Below are positions 50,023 to 58,213 of a stretch of 64,000 nucleotides of DNA, piece by piece. The stretch spans positions 620,001 through 684,000 of the forward strand of contig NZ_VFQF01000002.1 in NCBI RefSeq assembly GCF_006717145.1, in the 5' to 3' direction. The position numbers were made by a program, and so were the translations under genes. The DNA comes from Humibacillus xanthopallidus. GTDB taxonomy: Bacteria > Actinomycetota > Actinomycetes > Actinomycetales > Dermatophilaceae. Numbering within the stretch: position 1 is the stretch's first letter; every line of letters begins with the position of its first letter. The notes under the pieces are model-generated. The model was not told the origin of the DNA and did not search any database. It was given only the letters and a program-made list of their open reading frames with translations.

Positions 50023-50787
50023 GTGGACTGGGTCGTCAGCCTGATCTACGTCGCCCTGCTCGCGTGGGGCATGTCGGTCGGCATCCGGCAGATCATCCAG
50101 GGCAGGCGTCACCCGGAGCAGCTGCTCAACCCGCTGTTCTCGAACCGCCTGGCGCTGAACCTCTTCACGCTGCACATCGTCGTCGTCTCGCTCGACCTCT
50201 TCGTCATCGGGCCGTGGTCCGTCGCGAACAAGAGCACGCTCTGGTACTGGGGTGGCCGCATCCTGCTCGTCACGTCGTCGCTGCCGATCGCGGCGTTCTT
50301 CAACCGCAACCCGCAGTCCTTCGGCCGCCTCATCGGCACGTGGGTCGTCGCTCGCAACTTCTTCGAGTACGGCCTGCACATCCTCGTGGCCGCGATCGCG
50401 GTGCGCTGGGACCTCTACTACCTGCTGCTCTGGTGGATCGTCGCCTACCGCTACCTCGACGTCGGCCCGCGCCGTGCCCTCCAGAAGCTCTACGGAACGC
50501 CCGAGCTCAAGGCGGCGCGCCCGTGGGCGCCGGTCCTCAACTGGGTCGTCATCGCGAGCCTCTACGTCCTCACGTACTTCGTCGTCGCCGGCCAGTGGCT
50601 CGTCTTCGCCAAGGTGCCCGGCGACGACGTGCCGACCCACGTCGCGGCGACGTGGGAGTACGTCGTCGTCTTCACCGCCAACCTCGCCCTCGCGCTCGTC
50701 GTGTGGACGCGCGTCGCCGCCTACACGAGGTCGCTCATGGCGCGCGCCGAGGCCGCTCCCGCCGTGCAGGGCGTCGCGCCGCGCTGA
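50023..50787 (+). CDS. Polytopic membrane protein, 254 residues
   Basis: A membrane protein with about six helices (VVSLIYVALLAWGMSVGI, LALNLFTLHIVVVSLDLFVI, RILLVTSSLPIAAFF, NFFEYGLHILVAAIAVRWDLYYLLLWWIVAY, LNWVVIASLYVLTYFVVA, YVVVFTANLALALVVWTRV). I do not recognise a family. The GTG at 50023 follows the SnoaL-like stop by four bases, so they are co-transcribed. Conserved-looking polar residues (RNFFEYG, YRYLDVGPRRAL) lie near the helices. A role in transport or membrane modification within the lipid-oxygenation module is possible but unsupported. Confidence 0.72.
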   Translation: MDWVVSLIYVALLAWGMSVGIRQIIQGRRHPEQLLNPLFSNRLALNLFTLHIVVVSLDLFVIGPWSVANKSTLWYWGGRILLVTSSLPIAAFFNRNPQSFGRLIGTWVVARNFFEYGLHILVAAIAVRWDLYYLLLWWIVAYRYLDVGPRRALQKLYGTPELKAARPWAPVLNWVVIASLYVLTYFVVAGQWLVFAKVPGDDVPTHVAATWEYVVVFTANLALALVVWTRVAAYTRSLMARAEAAPAVQGVAPR

Positions 50788-50822
50788 CACCGGCCCGGGG
50801 CAGGGCGCCCCGACGCGCTCGG

Positions 50823-51029
50823 TCAGGAGGGGGTGTCTGCCTCGACGTGCTCGCAGCGCAGCACCGAGCCGGGGCCGGGGTGGATGAGGCCGGTGTGGCC
50901 GTCGGTCCACTCCACAACGTAGGGCGGCCCGCCGGCCTCGCCTCTGACCTCCCGGATCGTGCCCTCGCGCGGACGCTGGCCCACGTGCTCGCCCGCCATC
51001 GTGATGCGGTCACCCACCCGTGCCTCCAT
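50823..51029 (-). CDS. DUF1918 protein
   Basis: A 68-residue single-domain protein (ARVGDRITMAGEHVGQRPREGTIREVRGEAGGPPYVVEWTDGHTGLIHPGPGSVLR), a small beta-barrel of unknown function common in actinobacteria. GGAGGAGG lies just upstream of the ATG. A close paralogue forms the N-terminal half of the gene at 52592-53110. Relatives frequently accompany stress or dormancy genes, which fits the DosS/DosR-like pair nearby. Confidence 0.9.
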   Translation of the reverse strand: MEARVGDRITMAGEHVGQRPREGTIREVRGEAGGPPYVVEWTDGHTGLIHPGPGSVLRCEHVEADTPS

Positions 51030-51112
51030 GGCACACCTCCTCCTTCGTCGGGGTCCCGTGTCAAGGACACCACGTCGGGCGGCGGCTGCACAGCCCGCCG
51101 GCCCACTGATCC

Positions 51113-52567
51113 TCAGTCGAGCAGCACCCGCTCCCCGTAGCGCGGCACCGAGACGGCACAGTCGAACTCCCGGCGTATGCCGTCCGCCAGGGCCTGCGCG
51201 GCAGCGGGCTCCCCGTGGACGACGTGCACCGTCTCCGGGGTCTCGGGAAGCTCGCCCAGCCAGGCGAGCAGCTCGCCCGAGTCAGCGTGCACGGAGAAGT
51301 CGTCGAGGGTGACGATCTCGGCCCGCACGGGAACGTAGTGGCCGGTGATCTTCACCTCGCGGACACCCTCCTGGAGGTCGCGTCCACGCGTGCCGACGGC
51401 CTGGTAGCCGGTGAGCAGCACCGAGTTGCGCGACTGCGGCAGCAGGTGGCGCAGGTGGTGGATGACCCGGCCGCCGGTCGCCATGCCCGAGGCCGACACG
51501 ATGATGCACGGGGTTCCGGGGGTGTTGAGCCGGATCGACTCCTCGGCCGTGTGGGCAGTCCGCAGACCGTGCAGCCGCCGCAGCCGCTCGAGGGCGTCGG
51601 GCCGCACCTCCGCGGCGTGCGCGGGGTCGCGGTAGATGTCGAGGGCGGCGAGGGCCATGGGGCTGTCGACCCAGACCGGCACGTCGGGGATGGCATGCCG
51701 CTCGACGAGGTCGGCGAGCGCGAGCAGCACGATCTCGGTGCGGTCGACCGCGAAGGCCGGGATGACGACCGTGCCCCCGCGGCCGATCGTGCGGCGGATG
51801 GCATCGGCCATGACGTGGTGCTCGAGGTCGACCTCGGGGTGGGCCCGGTCGCCGTAGGTCGACTCGATGACGACCGTGCGTGCGGCCGGGGGTCGAGCCC
51901 GGGGGAGCAGCACGGGGTGGTCGGGGCGACCGAGGTCGCCCGAGAAGAGCACGCTCCCGCCGCCGACCTCGACGAGGACGCTCGAGGACCCGAGGATGTG
52001 GCCGGCACGCACGAAGGTCACCTCGGCGCCGGCACCCGGCCCCACGCATACGGACTGGTTCGCGAGGCCGGCGGCAGGCGCCCGGCCGGCGCTGTCATCC
52101 GTGCGGACCGGCGGCAGCGGCTGCAGCGCGGCGATGGCGCGTTCCGCGTCGGCGACGTCGTAGAGGGGCAGCGGTGGGTCGTGCCGTGACCACCCGCCAC
52201 GGCGCGCCCCCTCCGCCTCCTCCTCCTGCAGGTGGGCGCTGTCACGGAGGATGACCGCGGCGAGCGCTGCCGTGCCGGCCGTCGTCAGGGCCGGGCCGGT
52301 GAAGCCGCCGCGCACGAGCGCCGGCAGGTAGCCGCAGTGGTCGAGGTGGGCGTGCGTCAGCGCCACGGCGTCGATCGTGTCGGGCGGCACGGGGAAGTCC
52401 TCCCAGTTGCGCTGGCGCCAGCGCTTCTCACCCTGGTAGAGGCCGCAGTCGACGAGCAGCCGACCGCGCGCGCCGTCGATGAGGAACTTGCTCCCCGTCA
52501 CGGTGCCCGCAGCCCCGTAGAAGGTCAGGGCCGGCGCCCGCGTGCGGGCCTGCGGGTGGTCGTCCAT
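51113..52567 (-). CDS. MBL-fold/beta-CASP ribonuclease-like protein
   Basis: A 484-residue metallo-beta-lactamase-fold protein with a beta-CASP insertion and RNA-specificity motif. It has ALTFYGAAGTVTGSKFLI at the start, the metal motif LTHAHLDHCGYLP (HxHxDH), FSGDLGRPDHPVL, and the later PCIIVSASGMATGGRVIHHLR, VKITGHYVPVRAEIVTLDDFSVHAD and VHVVHGEP. This is the prokaryotic CPSF-like architecture of RNA exo/endonucleases. It follows the DUF1918-DUF1876 gene on the same strand with 24 bases between them. AGGAGG precedes the ATG. A role in RNA turnover under stress is inferred from its neighbours. Confidence 0.9.
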   Translation of the reverse strand: MDDHPQARTRAPALTFYGAAGTVTGSKFLIDGARGRLLVDCGLYQGEKRWRQRNWEDFPVPPDTIDAVALTHAHLDHCGYLPALVRGGFTGPALTTAGTAALAAVILRDSAHLQEEEAEGARRGGWSRHDPPLPLYDVADAERAIAALQPLPPVRTDDSAGRAPAAGLANQSVCVGPGAGAEVTFVRAGHILGSSSVLVEVGGGSVLFSGDLGRPDHPVLLPRARPPAARTVVIESTYGDRAHPEVDLEHHVMADAIRRTIGRGGTVVIPAFAVDRTEIVLLALADLVERHAIPDVPVWVDSPMALAALDIYRDPAHAAEVRPDALERLRRLHGLRTAHTAEESIRLNTPGTPCIIVSASGMATGGRVIHHLRHLLPQSRNSVLLTGYQAVGTRGRDLQEGVREVKITGHYVPVRAEIVTLDDFSVHADSGELLAWLGELPETPETVHVVHGEPAAAQALADGIRREFDCAVSVPRYGERVLLD

Positions 52568-52591
52568 CTCGTCCTCCTGCGGCAGGGAGCG

Positions 52592-53110
52592 TCACGTCCG
52601 GCGGACGTGCGCCGGCTCGCCCGTGCGGGCCTCGATCGCGTGCTCCGCCGTCTCGACGAGGCGGTCCGCGAGGTGCCGGAGGGCTCGTGCGACGGCCACC
52701 TCGTCGCCGATCGTGGCCACGGCGTCGTCCGTGGACGACCGGTGGCTCGCGCCCCGGGCCGACAGCGGGCCCGGCGCGTCGGCGAGGAGCACGACGCTCG
52801 CTCGGGTGTCGTCGCCCGACTCGAGGATCGACACGCGCACGCTCCACTCGCGCACGTAGGTGACCGGCGCGGACGACGTGGAGTCCGCGTGGGCGTGCGC
52901 GGGTGCCGGTGCCCCGACCTCGTCGGCGGCGCCGAGACGCAGCACCGTCCCCGGCCCCGGGAAGATGAGGCCGGTGTGCCCGTCGGACCACCGGACGAGG
53001 TAGGGCGGTCCACCGTCCTCGCCTCTGACCTCGAGCACCTCGCCGTCGCGCGTCGGCTGGTCGATGTGCTCGGCCGCAAGGATGATGCGGTCTCCCACTC
53101 GTGCTCGCAT
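52592..53110 (-). CDS. DUF1918-DUF1876 fusion protein
   Basis: A 172-residue protein. Residues 1-60 are a DUF1918 barrel (RARVGDRIILAAEHIDQPTRDGEVLEVRGEDGGPPYLVRWSDGHTGLIFPGPG). Residues 85-170 are a DUF1876 domain (REWSVRVSILESGDDTRASVVLLADAP ... AVARALRHLADRLVETAEHAIEA). DUF1876 is the family of the DosR-regulated mycobacterial protein Rv1738. GGGAGG lies five bases before the ATG. The gene is divergent from the DosS-like kinase gene, with a DosR-box-like sequence in the intergenic region, so hypoxia- or redox-linked induction is likely. Confidence 0.88.
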   Translation of the reverse strand: MRARVGDRIILAAEHIDQPTRDGEVLEVRGEDGGPPYLVRWSDGHTGLIFPGPGTVLRLGAADEVGAPAPAHAHADSTSSAPVTYVREWSVRVSILESGDDTRASVVLLADAPGPLSARGASHRSSTDDAVATIGDEVAVARALRHLADRLVETAEHAIEARTGEPAHVRRT

Positions 53111-53230
53111 GATGCCTCCCTCGCTCTGCGCGGGCCGTGGACCGGACCGGGGCGGCCGGTGGGTGGTGGGGCTGTTGCGCCCGGGCTCCCGCGACGTCTC
53201 CATGTCACCATCGCGGCCGGCGCGCGACGA

Positions 53231-53244
53231 GAGCCGAAGGTCCC
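53231..53244 (-). promoter_or_regulatory. DosR-box-like site between the DUF1918-DUF1876 gene and dosS-like gene
   Basis: On the minus strand the sequence reads GGGACCTTCGGCTC. It agrees with the left half of the mycobacterial DosR box (GGGAC) and with a GGGACTTTCGGCCC-type variant at 12 of 14 positions. A nearly identical copy, sharing the 12-mer GCCGAAGGTCCC on the plus strand, lies at 61871-61884 upstream of PPDK and the P-type ATPase. Confidence 0.55.
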
Positions 53245-53338
53245 GGTGATCGCCCCCGACCGGGCCGGCTGTACGGTCCGCCGAGGTCTGCGCCACGGTT
53301 CGGGTCGTGAGGGGCGTTCTGCTGCCTACGATCAGTGC

Positions 53339-54994
53339 ATGGAGCAGCCTGACCTCAGGTCCCTGCTCGATGCGGTGGTTCCCTTCAGCGCCGATCTCGA
53401 CCTCACTGGCGTTCTCCACCGGATCACCAGGGCTGCGTGTGAGCTCGTCGGTGCGAGGTACGGCGCGCTCGGCGTGCTCGGACCCGACGGCCGCCACCTC
53501 TCCGGCTTCTTCACGTTCGGCCTGCCAGAGGAGGAGCGCCGTCGCCTCGGGGCGCCGCCGACGGGCCGAGGTGTGCTCGGCCTGCTCATCCGCGACCCCC
53601 AACCGCTCCGGCTGCACGACCTGGGCGAGCACTCCGAGTCGACCGGCTTCCCCGAGCACCACCCCGTGATGCACTCCTTCCTCGGGGTGCCGATTCGCTT
53701 GCGCCAGCACGTCTTCGGCAACCTCTACCTCACCGAGAAGCTCGACGGGTCCGACTTCACCGAGGACGACGAAGCGCTCGTCGTGGCACTGGCAGCGGCG
53801 GCGGCTGTGGCCATCGACAACGCCCGGCTCTACGAGCGCAGCCAGACGCGGCAGCGGTGGTCCGTGGCGACGAGCGAGCTCGCGCAGTCGTTCCTCGAGG
53901 CCGACGACGAGCAGGCCTCGCTCGAGCTCATGGTGTGCCAGGTGCTCGAGGCGAGCTCCGCACAGGCAGTGGCGGTGGTCCTGCCCGATGCCGCGGACCG
54001 GCTCGAGGTCCGGGCGGTGTGCACGCTCGAGGACTCGGCTGGCGGCGGTCGCGACCTGCGCGGGTCGCTGCTCCTCGGCCAGTCCTGGACTGATGCCCTG
54101 GGCGCGCGCCAGCCGCTGCTCCATGTGCCGGGGGGAGCCTCCGACGCCCGTGCGGTGCCGGCGATCGAGGCGAGGCGGCTGCTCGGTCTCGACGAGTCGT
54201 CTCCGGTCGCCGTCGTGCCGCTGGCGGCTGGGCCGGTCGCGGTGGGGCTGCTGCTCAGTGGCTGGGGTCCGGGTGAGGAGCTCGTGGCCGAGGAGACCAT
54301 GCCCGACCAGGTCGCCTTCGCCCTCCAGGCGGGAGTCGCGCTCACGGCAGCGCGCTCACATCTGGACCGGGCCACCATCGCCCTTCTCGAGGACCGTGAG
54401 CGCATCGCCCGCGACATGCACGACAACGTCGTCCAGCGGCTCTTCGCGACCGGGCTCTCGCTCCAGTCCACGACGCCGCTCGCCCAGCACCCGGTCGTCC
54501 ACGCCCGCCTCAATGCCGCGGTCGCGGAGCTCGACAGCGCCATCACGGAGATCCGTCAGGCGATCTTCGGGCTGCACGCGCCTCAGCCGCCGGCGGCCCT
54601 GCCCTCCCGCATCGTCCAGATCGCGCAGTCGTATGCCGTGAGCCTGGGTTTCGCCCCCCAGGTGACCGTCGAGGGCGCCTGGGCGGACCCACTCGCGCCA
54701 GCCGTGCGCGCTGACGTCGAGGCGGTCGTGCGGGAGGGGCTGGCCAACGTCGCCCGACATGCCCACGCCTCGGCAGCCTGGGTGCAGGTGTCGGTGGGCC
54801 CGGCCATCGACGTCCAGGTCGTCGACGACGGCGTGGGCATCGACGGGCACCAGCCGCGCAGCGGGTTGGTCAACCTCGGCGCCCGCGCCGAGGCCGCAGG
54901 GGGCAGACTGAGCCTCGAGCCCGGTGAGCACGGCGGCACCCGCCTGCACTGGCACGTGCCCTCACCGGCGAGCCACGACAGGAGCAGCGGTTGA
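53339..54994 (+). CDS. DosS/DevS-like sensor histidine kinase with two GAF domains
   Basis: A 551-residue soluble kinase. GAF-A spans about residues 20-165 (LDLTGVLHRITRAACELVGARYGALGVLG ... MHSFLGVPIRLRQHVFGNLYLTEK), a sequence very like mycobacterial DevS. A second, weaker GAF covers about 185-335. The HisKA_3 dimer helix holds His361 (RIARDMHDNVVQRLFATGLSLQ), followed by a HATPase_c domain (VREGLANVARHAHA ... VVDDGVGIDG). DevS/DosT bind haem in GAF-A and sense O2, NO or CO; haem binding here is likely but cannot be proved by eye. The response regulator gene overlaps its stop codon. Confidence 0.9.
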   Translation: MEQPDLRSLLDAVVPFSADLDLTGVLHRITRAACELVGARYGALGVLGPDGRHLSGFFTFGLPEEERRRLGAPPTGRGVLGLLIRDPQPLRLHDLGEHSESTGFPEHHPVMHSFLGVPIRLRQHVFGNLYLTEKLDGSDFTEDDEALVVALAAAAAVAIDNARLYERSQTRQRWSVATSELAQSFLEADDEQASLELMVCQVLEASSAQAVAVVLPDAADRLEVRAVCTLEDSAGGGRDLRGSLLLGQSWTDALGARQPLLHVPGGASDARAVPAIEARRLLGLDESSPVAVVPLAAGPVAVGLLLSGWGPGEELVAEETMPDQVAFALQAGVALTAARSHLDRATIALLEDRERIARDMHDNVVQRLFATGLSLQSTTPLAQHPVVHARLNAAVAELDSAITEIRQAIFGLHAPQPPAALPSRIVQIAQSYAVSLGFAPQVTVEGAWADPLAPAVRADVEAVVREGLANVARHAHASAAWVQVSVGPAIDVQVVDDGVGIDGHQPRSGLVNLGARAEAAGGRLSLEPGEHGGTRLHWHVPSPASHDRSSG

Positions 54995-55644
54995 CGACCA
55001 GCGTCTTCCTCCTCGACGACCACGAGATCGTGCGTCGCGGCCTGCGCGACCTCATCGAGGCGACCGGCGACCTCGTCATCGTCGGGGAGTCGGGCTCGGC
55101 CGCCGAGGCGACCCGGCACATCCCGGCCCTGCGGCCAGACGTCGCGGTGCTCGACGCCCGGCTGCCCGACGGGTCCGGTATCGACGTCTGCCGTGACATC
55201 CGGTCGGTCGACCCGACCATCCGGGTGCTCATCCTCACCTCCTACGACGACGAGCGCGCCCTCGTCGCCTCGGTGCTCGCCGGGGCCTCCGGCTACCTGC
55301 TCAAGGCCCTCTCCGGCGAGGGCATCGTCGAGGCCATCCGGCGGGTCGCGGGCGGCGACGACCTCACCGACCAGCCTCAGGTGAAGGCGCTCCGGGAGGG
55401 CTGGTCGGCGCGCGCCGAGACCGACCCCCGGCTGCGCTCCCTGTCACCGACCGAGCGACGCATCCTCGACCTCATCGCCGACGGGCTCACGAACCGCCAG
55501 ATCGGCGAGCACCTCGGCCTCGCGGAGAAGACGGTGAAGAACTACGTGTCGACGGTCCTCGCCAAGATGGGCATGGAGCGCCGCACGCAGGCCGCGGTGT
55601 ATGCCGCGACGCACCGCAAGGCCGAGCCGCCGCCCGGCGCGTGA
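54991..55644 (+). CDS. DosR/DevR-like response regulator with TTG start
   Basis: A 217-residue regulator. The receiver has the acidic pair (FLLDDHEIV), phospho-acceptor Asp55 (VAVLDARLPDGSGIDVCRDIRS) and lysine (GYLLKALSGEG). The LuxR domain reads LSPTERRILDLIADGLTNRQIGEHLGLAEKTVKNYVSTVLAKMGMERRTQAAVYA, strongly like mycobacterial DosR. The start is a TTG forming a TTGA overlap with the kinase stop, with AGGAGC upstream, so the pair is translationally coupled. It probably activates the DUF1918/DUF1876, PPDK and ATPase genes. Confidence 0.93.
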   Translation: MTTSVFLLDDHEIVRRGLRDLIEATGDLVIVGESGSAAEATRHIPALRPDVAVLDARLPDGSGIDVCRDIRSVDPTIRVLILTSYDDERALVASVLAGASGYLLKALSGEGIVEAIRRVAGGDDLTDQPQVKALREGWSARAETDPRLRSLSPTERRILDLIADGLTNRQIGEHLGLAEKTVKNYVSTVLAKMGMERRTQAAVYAATHRKAEPPPGA

Positions 55645-55722
55645 CCGCGGGCCAGGCGCACACGGCTGCACACGGCTGCACCTTCGGCCACGAGCGAGAC
55701 GCTCCCGGGGCACACTGTCCAC

Positions 55723-56550
55723 ATGGACCGCGATGAGATGGTGGCAGGGGTTCGGAGAGTCTTCGACCTCATCGCCGACGACTACGACAACGTCGGTGTG
55801 TCGTTCTTCCAGCCGATCGCCGACGGGCTCGTCGACGCGGTCGGGGCCGCGCCGGGCGACCGCGCGCTCGACCTCGGCTGCGGCAGCGGCACCTCGAGCC
55901 GGGCCCTGGCGGCGGCGGTGGGCCCCGGCGGCTCGCTCGTCGGGCTCGACCTCAGCCCCGCCATGGTCGAGCGGGCGCGCCGCTCGCTCGAGGGAAGCCC
56001 GGTTGACGTGACCCTCCTCGTCGGGGACGCGAGCGACCCTGACCTGCCGGCGGCCTCCTTCGACGTGGCCATCTCCTCGCTGGTGCTCTTCTTCCTGCCG
56101 GAGCCCGCGGCCGCGCTGTCGCGGTGGGTCCGGCTGGTCGCACCGGGTGGCCGGATCGGCCTCAGCACCTTCGGGCCGTCGAACGAGCAGTGGCAGTCGC
56201 TCGAGGCTCCCCTGCGCGAGTTCATGCCACCGCTCGACCCGCGCAGCGTCGGGCCGCAGAGCCCGTTCGCGAGCGACGAGGGCATGGCGGCGCTGCTCGC
56301 CGACGCCGGAGCGACCGACGTCCGAACGACGTCGCGACGCGTCGAGTTCGGCTTCGAGGGCTTCGACCAGTGGCTGCGTTTCTCGCGGTCGGTCGGGCAG
56401 CGCGTGGCGTGGGAGCGGATGACGCAGGACGACACCGCCCGGGTGCTCGAGGAGACCCGCAGGCGGTTCGACGAGGCGGCTGCTCCTGACGGCACGCTGC
56501 CGGCCTGGCAGCAGGTCCGCTACACCGTCGGGTCGCTCCCGACGGGCTAG
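55723..56550 (+). CDS. Class I SAM-dependent methyltransferase
   Basis: A 275-residue UbiE/methyltransferase-11-type protein. The SAM site is clear: RALDLGCGSGTSSRAL (motif I), VGLDLSPAMVERAR, LLVGDASDPDLPAASFDVAISSLVLFFLPEP. The acceptor is unknown; no biosynthetic partner lies nearby. The ATG at 55723 begins shortly after a sequence with partial similarity to the DosR-box-like sites. The following transporter operon starts 84 bases downstream. Confidence 0.9.
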   Translation: MDRDEMVAGVRRVFDLIADDYDNVGVSFFQPIADGLVDAVGAAPGDRALDLGCGSGTSSRALAAAVGPGGSLVGLDLSPAMVERARRSLEGSPVDVTLLVGDASDPDLPAASFDVAISSLVLFFLPEPAAALSRWVRLVAPGGRIGLSTFGPSNEQWQSLEAPLREFMPPLDPRSVGPQSPFASDEGMAALLADAGATDVRTTSRRVEFGFEGFDQWLRFSRSVGQRVAWERMTQDDTARVLEETRRRFDEAAAPDGTLPAWQQVRYTVGSLPTG

Positions 56551-56599
56551 ACGACATCCTTGACGGGCGGCCGCGGCGACGAGGCCGCCACGGGGCTTG

Positions 56600-56620
56600 A
56601 CCTTGACGCTGCGTTAGGGT
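56600..56620 (+). promoter_or_regulatory. Probable MerR-type operator/promoter of the exporter operon
   Basis: ACCTTGACG at 56600-56608 and CGTTAGGGT at 56612-56620 form an imperfect dyad around CTG (7 of 9 positions). The layout, with TTGAC inside the left arm and a dyad filling the promoter spacer, is the classic binding pattern of TipA/MerR-type activators. The likely partner is the MerR-family gene three positions downstream. The start codon at 56635 follows closely, so the transcript may have a very short leader. Confidence 0.7.
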
Positions 56621-56634
56621 TGCAGCCTTGGTGC

Positions 56635-57414
56635 ATGACCACACCAGCAGGCATCGAGATCGTCGGACTCACCAAGGCCTACGGCGACCACGCAGTGCTC
56701 GAGGGCGTCGACCTCGTCGTCTCCGCGGGCACCATCCACGCCCTGCTCGGCTCCAACGGGGCCGGCAAGACGACCGTCGTGAAGATCCTCTCCACTCTTC
56801 TGCGCCCCGACGGCGGGAGCGCAGCCGTGGCCGGCCACGACGTCGTGACCGCCGCGGCACGCGTCCGGGAGTCCATCAGCCTCACCGGGCAGTTCGCCGC
56901 CGTCGACGAGATCCTCACCGGACGCGAGAACCTCGTGCTCATCGCCGAGCTGCGGCGCATCGCCGACCCGGGTGGCGTGGCCGACGCCCTGCTGACCCGC
57001 TTCGACCTGACCGGCGTGGCCGGGCAGCGGGTCGCGACCTACTCCGGTGGACTGCGTCGCCGGCTCGACATCGCCATGAGCCTCATCGGCGAACCGCCCG
57101 TCCTCTTCCTGGACGAGCCGACGACCGGCCTCGACCCCCAGTCGCGCCTCGAGGTCTGGAAGACGGTGCGGGAGCTGGCCGGCCACGGCACCACGGTGCT
57201 GCTCACGACGCAGTACCTCGACGAGGCCGAGCAGCTCGCCGACCGTATCGCTGTGCTCCACGACGGCCGGATCATCGCCGACGGCACCCTCGCGGAGCTG
57301 AAGCAGCTGCTCCCGCCGACCACCGTCGAGTACGTCGAGAAGCAGCCGTCCCTCGAGGACATCTTCCTCGCGATCGTCGGTCACGACGGCGCCGCCACCA
57401 AGGAGACCCGATGA
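56635..57414 (+). CDS. DrrA-type ABC transporter ATPase
   Basis: A 259-residue ATPase of the daunorubicin-resistance type. Walker A is GSNGAGKTT, the signature appears as YSGGLRRRLDIAMSL, Walker B is VLFLDEPTTGLDPQSR, and the H-loop is LLTTQYLDEAEQLADRIAVLHDG. The C-terminus carries the DrrA-like QPSLEDIFLAIVG. It pairs with the permease that overlaps its stop by 4 bp. The MerR regulator and operator suggest a drug-induced exporter. The ATG at 56635 (MTTPAG) is the sensible start. Confidence 0.93.
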   Translation: MTTPAGIEIVGLTKAYGDHAVLEGVDLVVSAGTIHALLGSNGAGKTTVVKILSTLLRPDGGSAAVAGHDVVTAAARVRESISLTGQFAAVDEILTGRENLVLIAELRRIADPGGVADALLTRFDLTGVAGQRVATYSGGLRRRLDIAMSLIGEPPVLFLDEPTTGLDPQSRLEVWKTVRELAGHGTTVLLTTQYLDEAEQLADRIAVLHDGRIIADGTLAELKQLLPPTTVEYVEKQPSLEDIFLAIVGHDGAATKETR

Positions 57415-58172
57415 CCACCCATGTCGTCCACGACACCGACGTCCTGCTGCGCCGCTCGCTGCGTCACATCCTGCGCAGCCCCGACACGATCATCACCACG
57501 GCCGTGACACCGATCGCCATGCTGCTGCTCTTCGTCTACGTCTTCGGCAGCGCGATCGACGTCGGGTCCGACTCGTACGTCAACTACCTCCTGCCGGGGA
57601 TCCTTCTCATCACGGTCGCCTCCGGCATCGCCTACACGGCGTTCCGGCTCTTCACCGACGTGTCGGGCGGCGTCTTCGAGCGGTTCCAGTCGATGCCGAT
57701 CGCCCGGCCGGCCTTCCTCTGGGGGCACGTGCTGACGTCGGTCGTGGCCAACCTCACCTCGCTCGTGATCGTCGTCATCGTCGCCCTGTTGATGGGGTTC
57801 CGCACGGGCGCAGGCGTGCTCGCGTGGCTCGCCGTCCTCGGCATCATGGTGCTCTTCACCCTTGCGCTGACCTGGCTCGCCGTGATCCCCGGGCTGACCG
57901 CGAAGTCGGTCGACGGGGTGAGCGGCTTCTCCTACCCGCTCATCTTCCTGCCCTTCGTCAGCTCGGCCTTCGTGCCGACCGAGGGCATGCCGGCCCCCGT
58001 CCGCTGGTTCGCCGAGCACCAGCCCGTCACCCCCATCGTCAACACCATCCGCGACCTCTTCGCCGGGCAGCCCGTCGGCGGCGAGGGCGTCATCGCGGTG
58101 GCGTGGTGCGTCGGGCTGCTCCTCGTCGCCTACGCCCTCGCCATGCGCACCTACCGCCGTAAGATCACGTGA
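57411..58172 (+). CDS. DrrB-type ABC-2 permease
   Basis: A 253-residue ABC-2 membrane protein with six helices (TIITTAVTPIAMLLLFVYVFGSAI, YLLPGILLITVASGIAYTAFRL, LTSVVANLTSLVIVVIVALLMGF, AWLAVLGIMVLFTLALTWLAV, SGFSYPLIFLPFVSSAFVPTEGMP, GEGVIAVAWCVGLLLVAYAL). It includes the family motif FLPFVSSAFVPTEGMPAPVRWFAEHQPVTPIVN. With the ATPase it would form an exporter for a drug-like molecule. The ATG overlaps the ATPase stop by 4 bp. Confidence 0.92.
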   Translation: MTTHVVHDTDVLLRRSLRHILRSPDTIITTAVTPIAMLLLFVYVFGSAIDVGSDSYVNYLLPGILLITVASGIAYTAFRLFTDVSGGVFERFQSMPIARPAFLWGHVLTSVVANLTSLVIVVIVALLMGFRTGAGVLAWLAVLGIMVLFTLALTWLAVIPGLTAKSVDGVSGFSYPLIFLPFVSSAFVPTEGMPAPVRWFAEHQPVTPIVNTIRDLFAGQPVGGEGVIAVAWCVGLLLVAYALAMRTYRRKIT

Positions 58173-58213
58173 CCACCGGCGACAGCGGCCGTCGATGCTC
58201 GGACAATGGGGCG

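Noticed and set aside
51030-51112. A DosR-like box upstream of the DUF1918 gene
   Set aside because: The best candidate, around GTCGGGGTCCCGTG, keeps only the GTCCC half and differs from the other two sites at most remaining positions.
54991-54993. A later ATG or GTG start for the DosR-like regulator instead of TTG
   Set aside because: Starting later would delete the first receiver strand and the acidic pair. The TTG gives a full domain, a ribosome-binding site and a stop-start overlap.
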